From assembly GCA_002455215.1 (NCBI GenBank), contig DKKK01000158.1:3069-10706 (forward strand): 7,638 nt of DNA, read 5' to 3'. Shown here one piece after another: positions 1 to 5,826 of the stretch. The DNA is from Anaerolineales bacterium UBA6668 (GTDB lineage: Bacteria; Chloroflexota; Anaerolineae; Anaerolineales; UBA6668). The translations under genes were made by a program, and so were the position numbers. How positions within the stretch are numbered: the first letter of the stretch is position 1; the number at the start of each line of letters is the position of its first letter. The notes beneath the pieces were generated by a model. That model did no database searches, was not told the DNA's origin, and saw nothing but the letters and a program-made list of their open reading frames with translations.

Positions 1-972
1 ATTTTCGACTAGGACAATGCCACTGTTTGTGCTGAGAGATTGCTCCAAAATGTGGGTGCGCCCCAAATGTGCTAGTTGGGCTTGCACTTCTGCTTGCACC
101 TTCACCGCCAACGTGCGGCTGGGGGTGAGCAAAATCGCGCTAGCGAGTATATCGTGCTCGGCTTGTGCCAGCAGGTCGGCGGCAACCCAAGCCGGGTTGG
201 CACTGTCATCGGCAATCACCAGCGTTTCGGTGGGACCCGCCAAGCCATCCAGCCCCACCTGCCCAAACACTTTTTGCTTTGCTAGTGTGACAAACAAGTT
301 GCCCGGTCCGACAATTTTGTCCACACGGGGCACGCTCTGTGTGCCATATGCCATTGCGCCAATTGCCTGTGCGCCGCCCAACATAAAAATTTTGGAAATG
401 CCCACCAGTGCCGCCGCCGCCAAAATAACTGGGTGAACCTTGCCGGTGGTGCGGTCGGGGGGCGTGCAAACCACAATCTCTGCCACGCCTGCCACTTGGG
501 CAGGCACTGCCGCCATGATGAGCGAAGACGGCAATGGCGCGGTGCCGCCGGGCACATATAGCCCCACTCGTTGTAAAGGAGTCACCTTTTGCCCCAGCCT
601 GCCACCCAGCGTGCGGGTTTCCCAACTGTTCACCGGCTGAAGCTGATGGAAGGCACGCACCCGTTCAATGGAAAACTGCAAAGAGTGACGCAATTCAGGG
701 TCTAGCGTGGCGAGCGCATTGGCAAACTCGTGGGCAGGCACTTGCAAATCGGTCAGCGAAACCCCATCAATGCGGGCGGTGTAGTCTCGCAAAGCCGCAT
801 CCCCTAACGTTTGCACATCAGCCAAAATGCGCGAAACAGCCTGCTCTGGCGAGAGTGGCTCGCCAAAGATGGCTGAGATGCCCGCGAGTAGGCGCGGGGA
901 AACGGTGGGGGTAATCTGCTTGCGCGAAAGGATGCTAGTTTGAGCTTGGGGCAGGTCGTAGATCGGCAACAT
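1..972 (-). CDS. hisD: Histidinol dehydrogenase, N-terminal 324 residues (runs off left edge)
   Basis: HisD oxidises L-histidinol to L-histidine in two NAD-dependent steps, the last two reactions of histidine synthesis; it is a cytosolic zinc homodimer. My own minus-strand translation is open from ATG 972 to base 1 (324 codons, no stop). Family landmarks in order: [22 protein letters not shown] (residues 137-158), the VGPGN segment with AK following (221-232), [11 protein letters not shown] (245-255), and DLLAQAEHD (266-274). In the last, Q270 and H273 match zinc ligands Gln259 and His262 of E. coli HisD. The catalytic Glu-His pair and the remaining Asp and His zinc ligands of the ~430-residue family lie beyond the edge, so about 100 residues are missing. 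The start is the only nearby ATG; AGGA sits 6 bases upstream (979-982). It is transcribed away from the MazG-like gene. No frameshift is seen. Family assignment is very sure; completeness is unknown. Confidence 0.96.
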   Translation of the reverse strand, partial: MLPIYDLPQAQTSILSRKQITPTVSPRLLAGISAIFGEPLSPEQAVSRILADVQTLGDAALRDYTARIDGVSLTDLQVPAHEFANALATLDPELRHSLQFSIERVRAFHQLQPVNSWETRTLGGRLGQKVTPLQRVGLYVPGGTAPLPSSLIMAAVPAQVAGVAEIVVCTPPDRTTGKVHPVILAAAALVGISKIFMLGGAQAIGAMAYGTQSVPRVDKIVGPGNLFVTLAKQKVFGQVGLDGLAGPTETLVIADDSANPAWVAADLLAQAEHDILASAILLTPSRTLAVKVQAEVQAQLAHLGRTHILEQSLSTNSGIVLVEN

Positions 973-1020
973 GATGGATCCTATAATAAGGAAAAGAAGA
1001 TGTGAAATTTAACGCGGGTA

Positions 1021-1026
1021 ATTATA
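1021..1026 (-). promoter_or_regulatory. Candidate -10 box for hisD
   Basis: On the minus strand bases 1026-1021 read TATAAT, a perfect -10 hexamer, about 50 bases upstream of the hisD ATG. Transcription would start near 1014, giving a leader of about 42 bases that includes the AGGA ribosome site. No good -35 hexamer lies 16-18 bases upstream; that position is occupied by the palindrome at 1032-1055, which suggests the promoter may depend on, or be blocked by, a protein bound there (inference). Confidence 0.45.
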
Positions 1027-1031
1027 TACTC

Positions 1032-1055
1032 ATATTCGGTACGTGTGCCGAATAT
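1032..1055. promoter_or_regulatory. 24-bp near-perfect palindrome, putative operator between hisD and the MazG-like gene
   Basis: The arms ATATTCGG (1032-1039) and CCGAATAT (1048-1055) are exact reverse complements. The symmetry continues inward with TAC against GTG (one mismatch) around a central GT, giving 11-bp arms with one mismatch. The centre (1043.5) lies about 61 bases before the predicted start of the MazG-like transcript, and over the -35 zone of the predicted hisD promoter. It fits a dimeric regulator's binding site better than a terminator, since no T-tract follows on either strand. I cannot name the regulator. Confidence 0.5.
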
Positions 1056-1071
1056 CGGTTGCGCAAAGAAG

Positions 1072-1098
1072 TTGGCACAGGCAGAAAATTGGTATAAT
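1072..1098 (+). promoter_or_regulatory. Promoter of the MazG-like gene, predicted leaderless
   Basis: TTGGCA (1072-1077) and a perfect TATAAT (1093-1098) are separated by 15 bases, shorter than the ideal 17. The -10 box ends 6 bases before ATG 1105, so transcription should start at or within a base or two of the A of the start codon. No Shine-Dalgarno sequence precedes this ATG. Together these point to a leaderless mRNA, which also decides the gene start at 1105 rather than an upstream GTG at 1045. Confidence 0.6.
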
Positions 1099-1104
1099 TC
1101 TGCC

Positions 1105-1509
1105 ATGAAAAACCCACAACAAGCCCTTGTCGAACAATTCCACCGAAGCATGAAGCTGGAAGTAGCAGAAACGCCTGCCCCACTTTCGGCAGATGCCCTT
1201 GCCCGCCGCAAAAAACTGATAGAAGAAGAACTAGCAGAATTTATTACAGCCGCTCAATCTGATTCATTGCCTGACACTATTAAGGAAGTCTGTGACCTGT
1301 TATATGTGGTGTATGGTACGCTAGTTGAATTGGGGGTAGAGAGTGCGCCCTTCTTTGCCGAAGTCCACCGTTCCAACATGACAAAAGTAAACGGCTGGCG
1401 GCGTGCCGATGGCAAGTGGATGAAACCCGCTGACTATATCCCGGCGGATATGGAAGCAATCTTTTTGCAAGTATATGGGCAAACATCAGCCGCGGAAAGG
1501 GAGCCGTAA
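1105..1509 (+). CDS. MazG/PRA-PH-like all-alpha NTP pyrophosphohydrolase (134 aa)
   Basis: Enzymes of this superfamily hydrolyse nucleoside triphosphates to monophosphate and pyrophosphate, usually to clear abnormal nucleotides; HisE of histidine synthesis belongs to the same fold. The metal-binding signature is visible: EELAE (residues 41-45, the EExxE motif) and EVCD (61-64, the ExxD motif), followed by LLYVVYGT and the helix EVHRSNMTKVNG (86-97). The tail with DGKWMKPADYIPAD matches my memory of small single-domain DR2231/phage-type members, not HisE or full-length two-domain MazG. Start ATG 1105 is chosen because a -10 box sits just upstream; an in-frame GTG at 1045 would add 20 residues lying across promoter sequence. 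The RNA methyltransferase gene begins 3 bases after its stop, so the two form an operon. Its substrate cannot be read from sequence; being next to hisD hints at, but does not prove, a link to phosphoribosyl-ATP. Confidence 0.88.
   Translation: MKNPQQALVEQFHRSMKLEVAETPAPLSADALARRKKLIEEELAEFITAAQSDSLPDTIKEVCDLLYVVYGTLVELGVESAPFFAEVHRSNMTKVNGWRRADGKWMKPADYIPADMEAIFLQVYGQTSAAEREP
1496..1503 (+). promoter_or_regulatory. Ribosome binding site of the RNA methyltransferase gene
   Basis: AAAGGGAG lies 9 bases before ATG 1513, inside the end of the upstream gene. It fixes the start at 1513 and contrasts with the first gene of this operon, which lacks such a site. That is the expected pattern when a leaderless first gene is followed by an internal, SD-led gene. 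Confidence 0.6.
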
Positions 1510-1512
1510 GTC

Positions 1513-2229
1513 ATGTCATTTGGAGTGCATTTTTCGGGCAAAGAACCGCAGATTCTGGCGGAAGAAGGGGGTACACCACCCATTGTCATTTGGCAATGTA
1601 GCCAAACAGATTGCGCCTTTCGCTTTCCCGATAGCAGTCAACTGCTTGCGAGTGGGAAAAAAAGACCTTGCCCGCTGTGTGGTGGGGAACTGCTGGATAC
1701 TGGCACACGCTCACAAAACTATCCTCCAGCCCCCCAGCCTTACCCCAGCCGTTTTCCGCTCTCGCTCTTGCTGGATAATGTGCGTAGCGCCTACAACGTG
1801 GGCAGTATTTTTCGCACCGCCGATTCCGCTCGTGTTCAACAGTTGTACCTGTGCGGTATGACTCCCAATCCAACACACAAAGGGGTGGGGAAAACCGCAT
1901 TGGGAGCAGAGCAAACCATTGCTTGGCAGGCATTCCCCAATGCCGTGCAGGTGGCGGAACTGCTGTTGGCGCAAGGGCAGGCGCTGTGGGCGGTAGAATG
2001 TACCCCCACCGCGCAGTCGGTTTTTGCCATGCCTGCGCCCACACGCCCGACCGTATTGGTTTTGGGCAATGAAGTGGCAGGAGTGGACCCAGATTTATTG
2101 GCGCGTTGTGAACGCACGGTGTATGTGCCAATGTGGGGGCAGAAAGAATCACTCAACATCACCGTTGCCACCGGCATTGCGTTATTTGCCCTGCTTTTTG
2201 CCAAGAGTGCAGTCACACAATCTGTTTAG
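1513..2229 (+). CDS. TrmH/SpoU-family (SPOUT) RNA methyltransferase with N-terminal zinc-ribbon-like module (238 aa)
   Basis: SPOUT enzymes transfer a methyl group from S-adenosylmethionine to RNA, typically a ribose 2'-OH in tRNA or rRNA, using a trefoil-knot fold. The three SpoU motifs are present: motif 1 LDNVRSAYNVGSIFRTADSA (87-106, with N95 and R101), motif 2 VLVLGNEVAGVD (181-192, with E187), and motif 3 VPMWGQKESLNITVATGIAL (205-224, with S213 and N215). The first ~65 residues are not a usual L30e-like substrate domain: they contain C29-x4-C34 and C53-x2-C56 around WQC and CPLCGGEL, like a small zinc ribbon. A Pro-rich linker (71-82) joins the parts. It starts 3 bases after the MazG-like gene, in the same operon. 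The RNA target is unknown; the ribbon may help recognise it (inference). Confidence 0.9.
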   Translation: MSFGVHFSGKEPQILAEEGGTPPIVIWQCSQTDCAFRFPDSSQLLASGKKRPCPLCGGELLDTGTRSQNYPPAPQPYPSRFPLSLLLDNVRSAYNVGSIFRTADSARVQQLYLCGMTPNPTHKGVGKTALGAEQTIAWQAFPNAVQVAELLLAQGQALWAVECTPTAQSVFAMPAPTRPTVLVLGNEVAGVDPDLLARCERTVYVPMWGQKESLNITVATGIALFALLFAKSAVTQSV

Positions 2230-2260
2230 CCCGCTTCTACAGCCAACGAAATTGTTAAAC

Positions 2261-4027
2261 TTAGCGCAAGAGAATGGGCAAATAAATGAAGTGGGTGCAG
2301 TTATGGGTCAGTGAAATTGGCGCACCTAGGTATAGCCGCCCGTACCCATGCTGAAAATCATAGCCGGCTGTACCCATATCTACCGCTCGGCTGGTGAGCA
2401 AATTGAGCACATTGGTTTTCACCGTATTGGCAGAAACACAACGATACTGACTCCAAACCAATGCGGCGGCACCCGCCACATGCGGGGTAGCGGCGCTTGT
2501 CCCATTAAAAACACCTGCCCCGTATGCCCATGTGTCCACATTGGCATAGCCAGCGATAACCGGCTGATTCAACCCAACGCCTAAGTTGCCCCCAGATCCT
2601 AGTGTGGGTCCTGTGGAGCTATAACTTTCACGTGTGTACGGAGCGACACTGTCTAGCGCCGCCACTGCCACCGTATTGGCATTGGTGGCGGGACCCACCA
2701 AACTGCGACTCTCGACAGGCGTGTCAAAGTTGGAATAAAAGTTGATTAGGTCAAAGACAAAATTGGTATTGGTAGCACTATAACGATATATCCCAATGCC
2801 AAATATGCCTCCGTTTGAATAAGTGAAGCCATCTTCAATGGGTGGCTGAGTGCCTGTTTGGAAGCTACCCAGGTTCTCAAAAACTTGCCAAGAGCTGGAA
2901 AGCGTGTTCCATTTATAAACAACCAAATCATAATCCTGATTGGTAACGGGCCAGGCATTCCAGCGCAGGTAGGCATCAATCGGATAGCCATTGGATAGGT
3001 AGCCCAGTGACAATATTTCTACCCCCGGAGCGAACTCCATGAGAAAGTCGTTATCTGCATCCGTCATAGTGCCAACCCAATGCCGCTTGGCGTGGTTCCC
3101 CGCCGCTTGGAAGAATAAAGTGTTGTAGGTGTTGCGCACAGTTTGAGCGGCAAGGGCAACTGGATCGTTTGCGGTATCGCCATCCCCAGCACCGCACTGC
3201 ATGTATCCTACCGAGGAAGAGATAATCTGATTACCTGCCATTGCCAACTGTACAAGCCGGTCTGCCATATCTACACACGTTCCAACAGTACTAGAAAACG
3301 TCAAATGTGCGCCCGGCGCCATATCGTGAATAATTTCTGCTACTGCTGTGCCATGCGGGTTGGATAAATCCAAACTGGCTAGGTTAGGATAAAATGAGAG
3401 CGTGCTAGGTAATTCACCCGCCGTAATCGCTCCGGTATAGTTCTGAAACGAGTCTAGCACAGCAATATTTACTCCACTCCCTAAAATATTGGCAGAATGC
3501 CAGGCAGTGGCATTGGATGCACTCACCCCTTGAGATTGGTAAACGCCCACGGTAAGTGCTTTTTGCAAGGCGGCAGGTGTGTTGGGAGCAGGTGTTTGTT
3601 GTGCTAGGGAATAAACCGGAACTGCTCGTTTGATATTCTGCACACCTGCTACTTTCGCCAAATTTGGCAAATCTGCTGGCGCAACCCAGATATCGACCCA
3701 ACGGTCAAAATGAGCGCTCTCTTGGGCAGAGAAGTTTGACAATTGGGCGATGAGCACACTGGCGGCGGAGACATCTTCCAGTTGAGCCGTAACCAACACG
3801 CGCCCGTTTTCCATTTGTAAGCCAAGCCCATCACTGGTGTTTGACAACAAGGATGGATGGGATTCTAGCAATGTATTGAGTGCGCCAGAAAGGATGGGAG
3901 AACCGCTTTTGCGATATTCACTCGGCTGTGGCGGGTTGCTTTGGGCAAAAATTGGCTGAACACTACCATTTAGCCCAACTAAGAAAAGCACAATTAAGAA
4001 ACAAAACGGCATGGGTACTGGTTTCAC
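2261..4027 (-). CDS. Secreted subtilisin-like (S8) serine protease with inserted beta-rich domain (588 aa)
   Basis: A predicted extracellular protease. Residues 1-29 form a signal peptide: K2, a hydrophobic core FCFLIVLFLVGL, and likely cleavage after IFA (28). Residues ~30-165 resemble a propeptide. The catalytic set is complete: D192 in VLDSF, H225 in PHGTAVAEIIHDMAPGA, oxyanion N311 in FFQAAGN, and S511 in GTSAATPHVAGAAAL. Between N311 and S511 lies an insert of about 120 residues (~318-440) rich in aromatic and beta-prone residues (LRWNAW, DYDLVVYKWN), like pre-peptidase-type jelly-roll inserts in some S8/S53-like proteases. VLDSF and EIIHDMAPGA also recall that S53-like subgroup, but the His and Ser motifs are of S8 type. 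Cysteines 251/278 and 530/577 could form disulfides. The protein ends FIYLPILLR. Start GTG 4027 has TAAGG 8 bases upstream and supplies the Lys of the signal peptide; ATG 4012 would lack both. Confidence 0.93.
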   Translation of the reverse strand: MKPVPMPFCFLIVLFLVGLNGSVQPIFAQSNPPQPSEYRKSGSPILSGALNTLLESHPSLLSNTSDGLGLQMENGRVLVTAQLEDVSAASVLIAQLSNFSAQESAHFDRWVDIWVAPADLPNLAKVAGVQNIKRAVPVYSLAQQTPAPNTPAALQKALTVGVYQSQGVSASNATAWHSANILGSGVNIAVLDSFQNYTGAITAGELPSTLSFYPNLASLDLSNPHGTAVAEIIHDMAPGAHLTFSSTVGTCVDMADRLVQLAMAGNQIISSSVGYMQCGAGDGDTANDPVALAAQTVRNTYNTLFFQAAGNHAKRHWVGTMTDADNDFLMEFAPGVEILSLGYLSNGYPIDAYLRWNAWPVTNQDYDLVVYKWNTLSSSWQVFENLGSFQTGTQPPIEDGFTYSNGGIFGIGIYRYSATNTNFVFDLINFYSNFDTPVESRSLVGPATNANTVAVAALDSVAPYTRESYSSTGPTLGSGGNLGVGLNQPVIAGYANVDTWAYGAGVFNGTSAATPHVAGAAALVWSQYRCVSANTVKTNVLNLLTSRAVDMGTAGYDFQHGYGRLYLGAPISLTHNCTHFIYLPILLR

Positions 4028-4058
4028 AAGAAATACCTTAATTTAAGAAAGGGTCCTA

Positions 4059-4077
4059 CGAAAATGCCTACTCGGCA
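4059..4077 (-). terminator. Weak candidate terminator hairpin between the small gene and the protease
   Basis: On the minus strand TGCC-GAGTA-GGCA (bases 4077-4065) folds into a 4-bp stem, extendable by one G-U pair, and is followed by TTTT (4064-4061). It lies in the 67-base gap between the small gene stop (4095) and the protease start (4027). The stem is short, so transcription may read through; equally the gap may hold the protease promoter, which I cannot identify. Confidence 0.25.
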
Positions 4078-4094
4078 CACTGAAAAATTGCACT

Positions 4095-4274
4095 TTAGGT
4101 TGAAAAATGGTAACTGCTTAGGCGTAGCCACACATTGTATTTGCGATATTCAGCAACCATGCGAATACCGTTATCAGCTACCACAGCGATGAGAATTTGC
4201 CCCAGTTTGATAGGTGGATACCCATCTCTATATTCGCCGTTCAGCATGGTTGCCGAGTTGTTGGTTGCAATCAT
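4095..4274 (-). CDS. Small hypothetical protein coupled to the Nudix gene (59 aa)
   Basis: Directly after the Nudix hydrolase, ATG 4274-4272 overlaps the Nudix stop TGA 4273-4271 (ATGA), the usual arrangement for translational coupling. The frame stays open for 59 codons to TAA 4097-4095. The product begins MIATNNSATMLNGEYRDGY and continues with a hydrophobic stretch LGQILIAVVA (24-33) and a basic, aromatic end (EYRKYNVWLRL). The predicted mass is near 6.6 kDa; there is no signal peptide, no cysteine and no recognisable motif. The hydrophobic stretch is too short and too close to charged residues to be a clear membrane helix; alternating residues suggest beta strands. A second in-frame ATG is at residue 10. 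I do not recognise the family. Codon choice looks ordinary for the neighbourhood. It may be a partner of the Nudix enzyme (inference from coupling only). Confidence 0.6.
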   Translation of the reverse strand: MIATNNSATMLNGEYRDGYPPIKLGQILIAVVADNGIRMVAEYRKYNVWLRLSSYHFST

Positions 4275-4777
4275 GGCGTGTTCTCTAATACAATCACGAG
4301 TTGGTCATCACTATTATAGCTGTAATGGGCAAAAAAAGGGCGGTGAACTTGCAAAGCAAGTGGCAATATCTGGTGTAAATCTTCTACCAAGTCATAGCGG
4401 TGAATATCGGCAATGGATACCCACTCGAGCGTCCCCTCCCCGCTGGCGATGACCTGCCGATGCGGGGCTTGCCCACGAAAGACAAACATGCCAATTCCCT
4501 GCCCTTCACCGGGGTCAATGTTTACCACCCCCACCAATTCCACTTCGCTTAACTGTAAGCCACTTTCTTCGGCAATTTCGCGTAAAGCGGCTTGGTGAAT
4601 GGTCTCATTTCGCTCAATGTGCCCACCTAGCCCATTGTATTTATTCGCCCAAATTTTCTTGGTGGGTGCGCCTTTCAGCAAGAGTACATCCCGCTCATGG
4701 GTAACAAAACACAGCGCACGCGGGATGAACGAGTAGCGATGACGGCTGATGGTGACTCCTTGTTCGTTGGCTGGCAT
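4271..4777 (-). CDS. Nudix hydrolase, MutT-like (168 aa)
   Basis: Nudix enzymes cleave nucleoside diphosphates linked to another group, with Mg2+ or Mn2+. The full Nudix box is present from G52 to L74: G52-x5-E58, then R66-E67-I68-A69-E70-E71-S72-G73-L74. It is preceded by WANKYNGLGG (43-52), a context common in 8-oxo-dGTP-type sanitising enzymes and general MutT-like proteins; the substrate cannot be fixed. The N-terminal strand FIPRALCFVTHERDVLLLKG is typical of the fold. The C-terminal ~45 residues (from ~123) carry no known motif. ATG 4777 is the start; there is no Shine-Dalgarno site, and the promoter lies close, so the leader should be very short. The gene is divergent from the GNAT gene (143 bases between) and overlaps the small gene downstream by ATGA. 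Confidence 0.93.
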   Translation of the reverse strand: MPANEQGVTISRHRYSFIPRALCFVTHERDVLLLKGAPTKKIWANKYNGLGGHIERNETIHQAALREIAEESGLQLSEVELVGVVNIDPGEGQGIGMFVFRGQAPHRQVIASGEGTLEWVSIADIHRYDLVEDLHQILPLALQVHRPFFAHYSYNSDDQLVIVLENTP

Positions 4778-4788
4778 AATGGGTATAA

Positions 4789-4820
4789 ATAGTAAATGAA
4801 GATTTCGTACACTTTGTCAA
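4789..4820 (-). promoter_or_regulatory. Candidate promoter of the Nudix operon
   Basis: On the minus strand a perfect TTGACA occupies 4820-4815. Possible -10 boxes are TTTACT (4796-4791, 18-base spacer) or TACTAT (4794-4789, 20-base spacer); neither is ideal. The start of transcription would fall about 5-12 bases before ATG 4777, giving a very short leader and no ribosome site. Confidence 0.4.
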
Positions 4821-4866
4821 TAAAAGCGCAATTTCCATCCATGTCGGATATCGTACAACCCTGACA
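4801..4866. repeat. Imperfect direct repeat in the Nudix/GNAT divergent region
   Basis: GATTTCGTACACTTTGTCA (4801-4819) and GATATCGTACAACCCTGACA (4847-4866) share the GAT-x-TCGTACA core and a TGxCA end, with starts 46 bases apart. The first copy overlaps the candidate -35 box of the Nudix promoter. It could be a pair of regulator sites or chance. Apart from this and the two promoters, I see nothing else in the 143-base gap. Confidence 0.25.
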
Positions 4867-4907
4867 TAATTTTGCGCCCAATCTTCCCATCTTGCCCACC
4901 CATCTAT

Positions 4908-4913
4908 TATAAT
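4908..4913 (+). promoter_or_regulatory. -10 box of the GNAT-exporter operon, predicted leaderless
   Basis: A perfect TATAAT ends 7 bases before ATG 4921, so the transcript should begin at or next to the start codon. There is no Shine-Dalgarno site and no clear -35 box at the proper distance. The same arrangement precedes the MazG-like gene at 1105. A two-codon out-of-frame ATG (4916-4924) overlaps the start but would lie upstream of the predicted transcript. Confidence 0.55.
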
Positions 4914-4920
4914 CTATGAC

Positions 4921-5826
4921 ATGATTGAATTTTTCCCATATTCCCCTGAACATTTACCAGCAGTGAGTCAATTTATTGCTGAATTGAACCGCTCCCCCAT
5001 TCACCACATCGGTTATTTTGGCGTATCCCCGGCAGAAATTGCCAGCCAAATTGAAGAGTTTGACCCCATCCCGGAAGATGGCTGTGTCTTGGCAATGGAA
5101 AAAGGCAAAGTAGTGGGCTTTTTGGGGCTAGATGTAGATGAAGAAATCAAGCGGGGTTGGTTTTATGGTCCGTTTGTGCAAGCACCCCGTTGGCAGGCGG
5201 TGGCAGAGCAATTGGTACGCCGCTTGATTCGCAACTTGCCGGATGCCATTCGCACCCTGGAACTTTTTGCAGATGTGCGAAACCGCAACATCGCCCAACT
5301 CGCCGAGCGGCTGGGCTTTGAAGTGCGCCGCACCGAAACCATCTGGCGTCTGGCACACGCCCAAACTGCAACCACTCCCGCCCTACCACTCCCACCTGCC
5401 CTATTCCCGCGCTTTGCCGATTTGCACAGTTTGCTCTACCCCAAAAGCACGCTTCCCGCCAGTGAGATTCTGCAAGCGGTGCAGTCCCCCGATTTTTCTC
5501 AAAACAATGCACTACTTGCATACTGGCAAGATACGCTGTTGCAAGGCTTTATTTTGCTAGAAAGGGAGTTATCTGAGTCGGAAAACCCTGCCAGTACAGT
5601 GAGCGTGTTGGCGTTGGGGGTGAACCCGGCAACGGATGGGGCGTGTGCCGCGAACTTGTTAGCCAGTGCGGCGCAGTGGGCATTTTCCCAACCCGGGGTA
5701 ACACTCCTTCAAGCCATCACCGATAGCCGTCACATGCAGGCAAACCTACTCTCCGGTTTATTTAAAGATGCGGGCTGGAGTTCCGCCGGGCAAATGGTCT
5801 TGTACCGATTTGTTTTTGACGATTAA
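4921..5826 (+). CDS. GNAT-fold N-acetyltransferase, two tandem domains (301 aa)
   Basis: GNAT enzymes move an acetyl group from acetyl-CoA to an amine. Domain 1 (about 1-148) shows the strand VVGFLGLDVD (64-73), the region normally holding the CoA pyrophosphate loop (GPFVQAPRWQAVAEQLVRR, 83-101), and a good motif B, DVRNRNIAQLAERLGFE (118-134). Domain 2 (about 155-301) has VSVLALGVNP (227-236) followed by a helix AANLLASAAQWAF. In both domains the glycine-rich R/Q-x-x-G-x-G/A loop is poor or absent; domain 2 keeps only scattered glycines. One or both halves may therefore be catalytically weak or purely structural. The length is about twice a single GNAT domain. The stop TAA shares a base with the next ATG (TAATG), so it is translationally coupled to the EamA exporter. 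The substrate is unknown; modify-and-export of one compound is possible (inference). Confidence 0.85.
   Translation: MIEFFPYSPEHLPAVSQFIAELNRSPIHHIGYFGVSPAEIASQIEEFDPIPEDGCVLAMEKGKVVGFLGLDVDEEIKRGWFYGPFVQAPRWQAVAEQLVRRLIRNLPDAIRTLELFADVRNRNIAQLAERLGFEVRRTETIWRLAHAQTATTPALPLPPALFPRFADLHSLLYPKSTLPASEILQAVQSPDFSQNNALLAYWQDTLLQGFILLERELSESENPASTVSVLALGVNPATDGACAANLLASAAQWAFSQPGVTLLQAITDSRHMQANLLSGLFKDAGWSSAGQMVLYRFVFDD

Noticed and set aside
17..914. Several plus- and minus-strand open frames of 60-140 codons inside the hisD region
   Set aside because: They are shadows: the minus-strand frame ending in phase with ATG 972 gives an unbroken, clearly conserved HisD sequence.
981..1211. Minus-strand frame of 76 codons across the hisD/MazG gap
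   Set aside because: It overlaps the well-supported MazG-like gene and the divergent promoters, and its protein has no family character.
2230..2260. Terminator between the convergent methyltransferase and protease genes
   Set aside because: The 31 bases hold no stem of useful length and no T-run in either direction.
4135..4452. Plus-strand frame of 105 codons opposite the Nudix end and the small gene
   Set aside because: It overlaps the Nudix coding region antisense and has low-complexity Ser/Arg content; the minus-strand small gene explains the gap better.
4675..4953. Minus-strand 92-codon frame across the Nudix/GNAT gap
   Set aside because: It overlaps the starts of both real genes and the promoters and shows no conserved motif.
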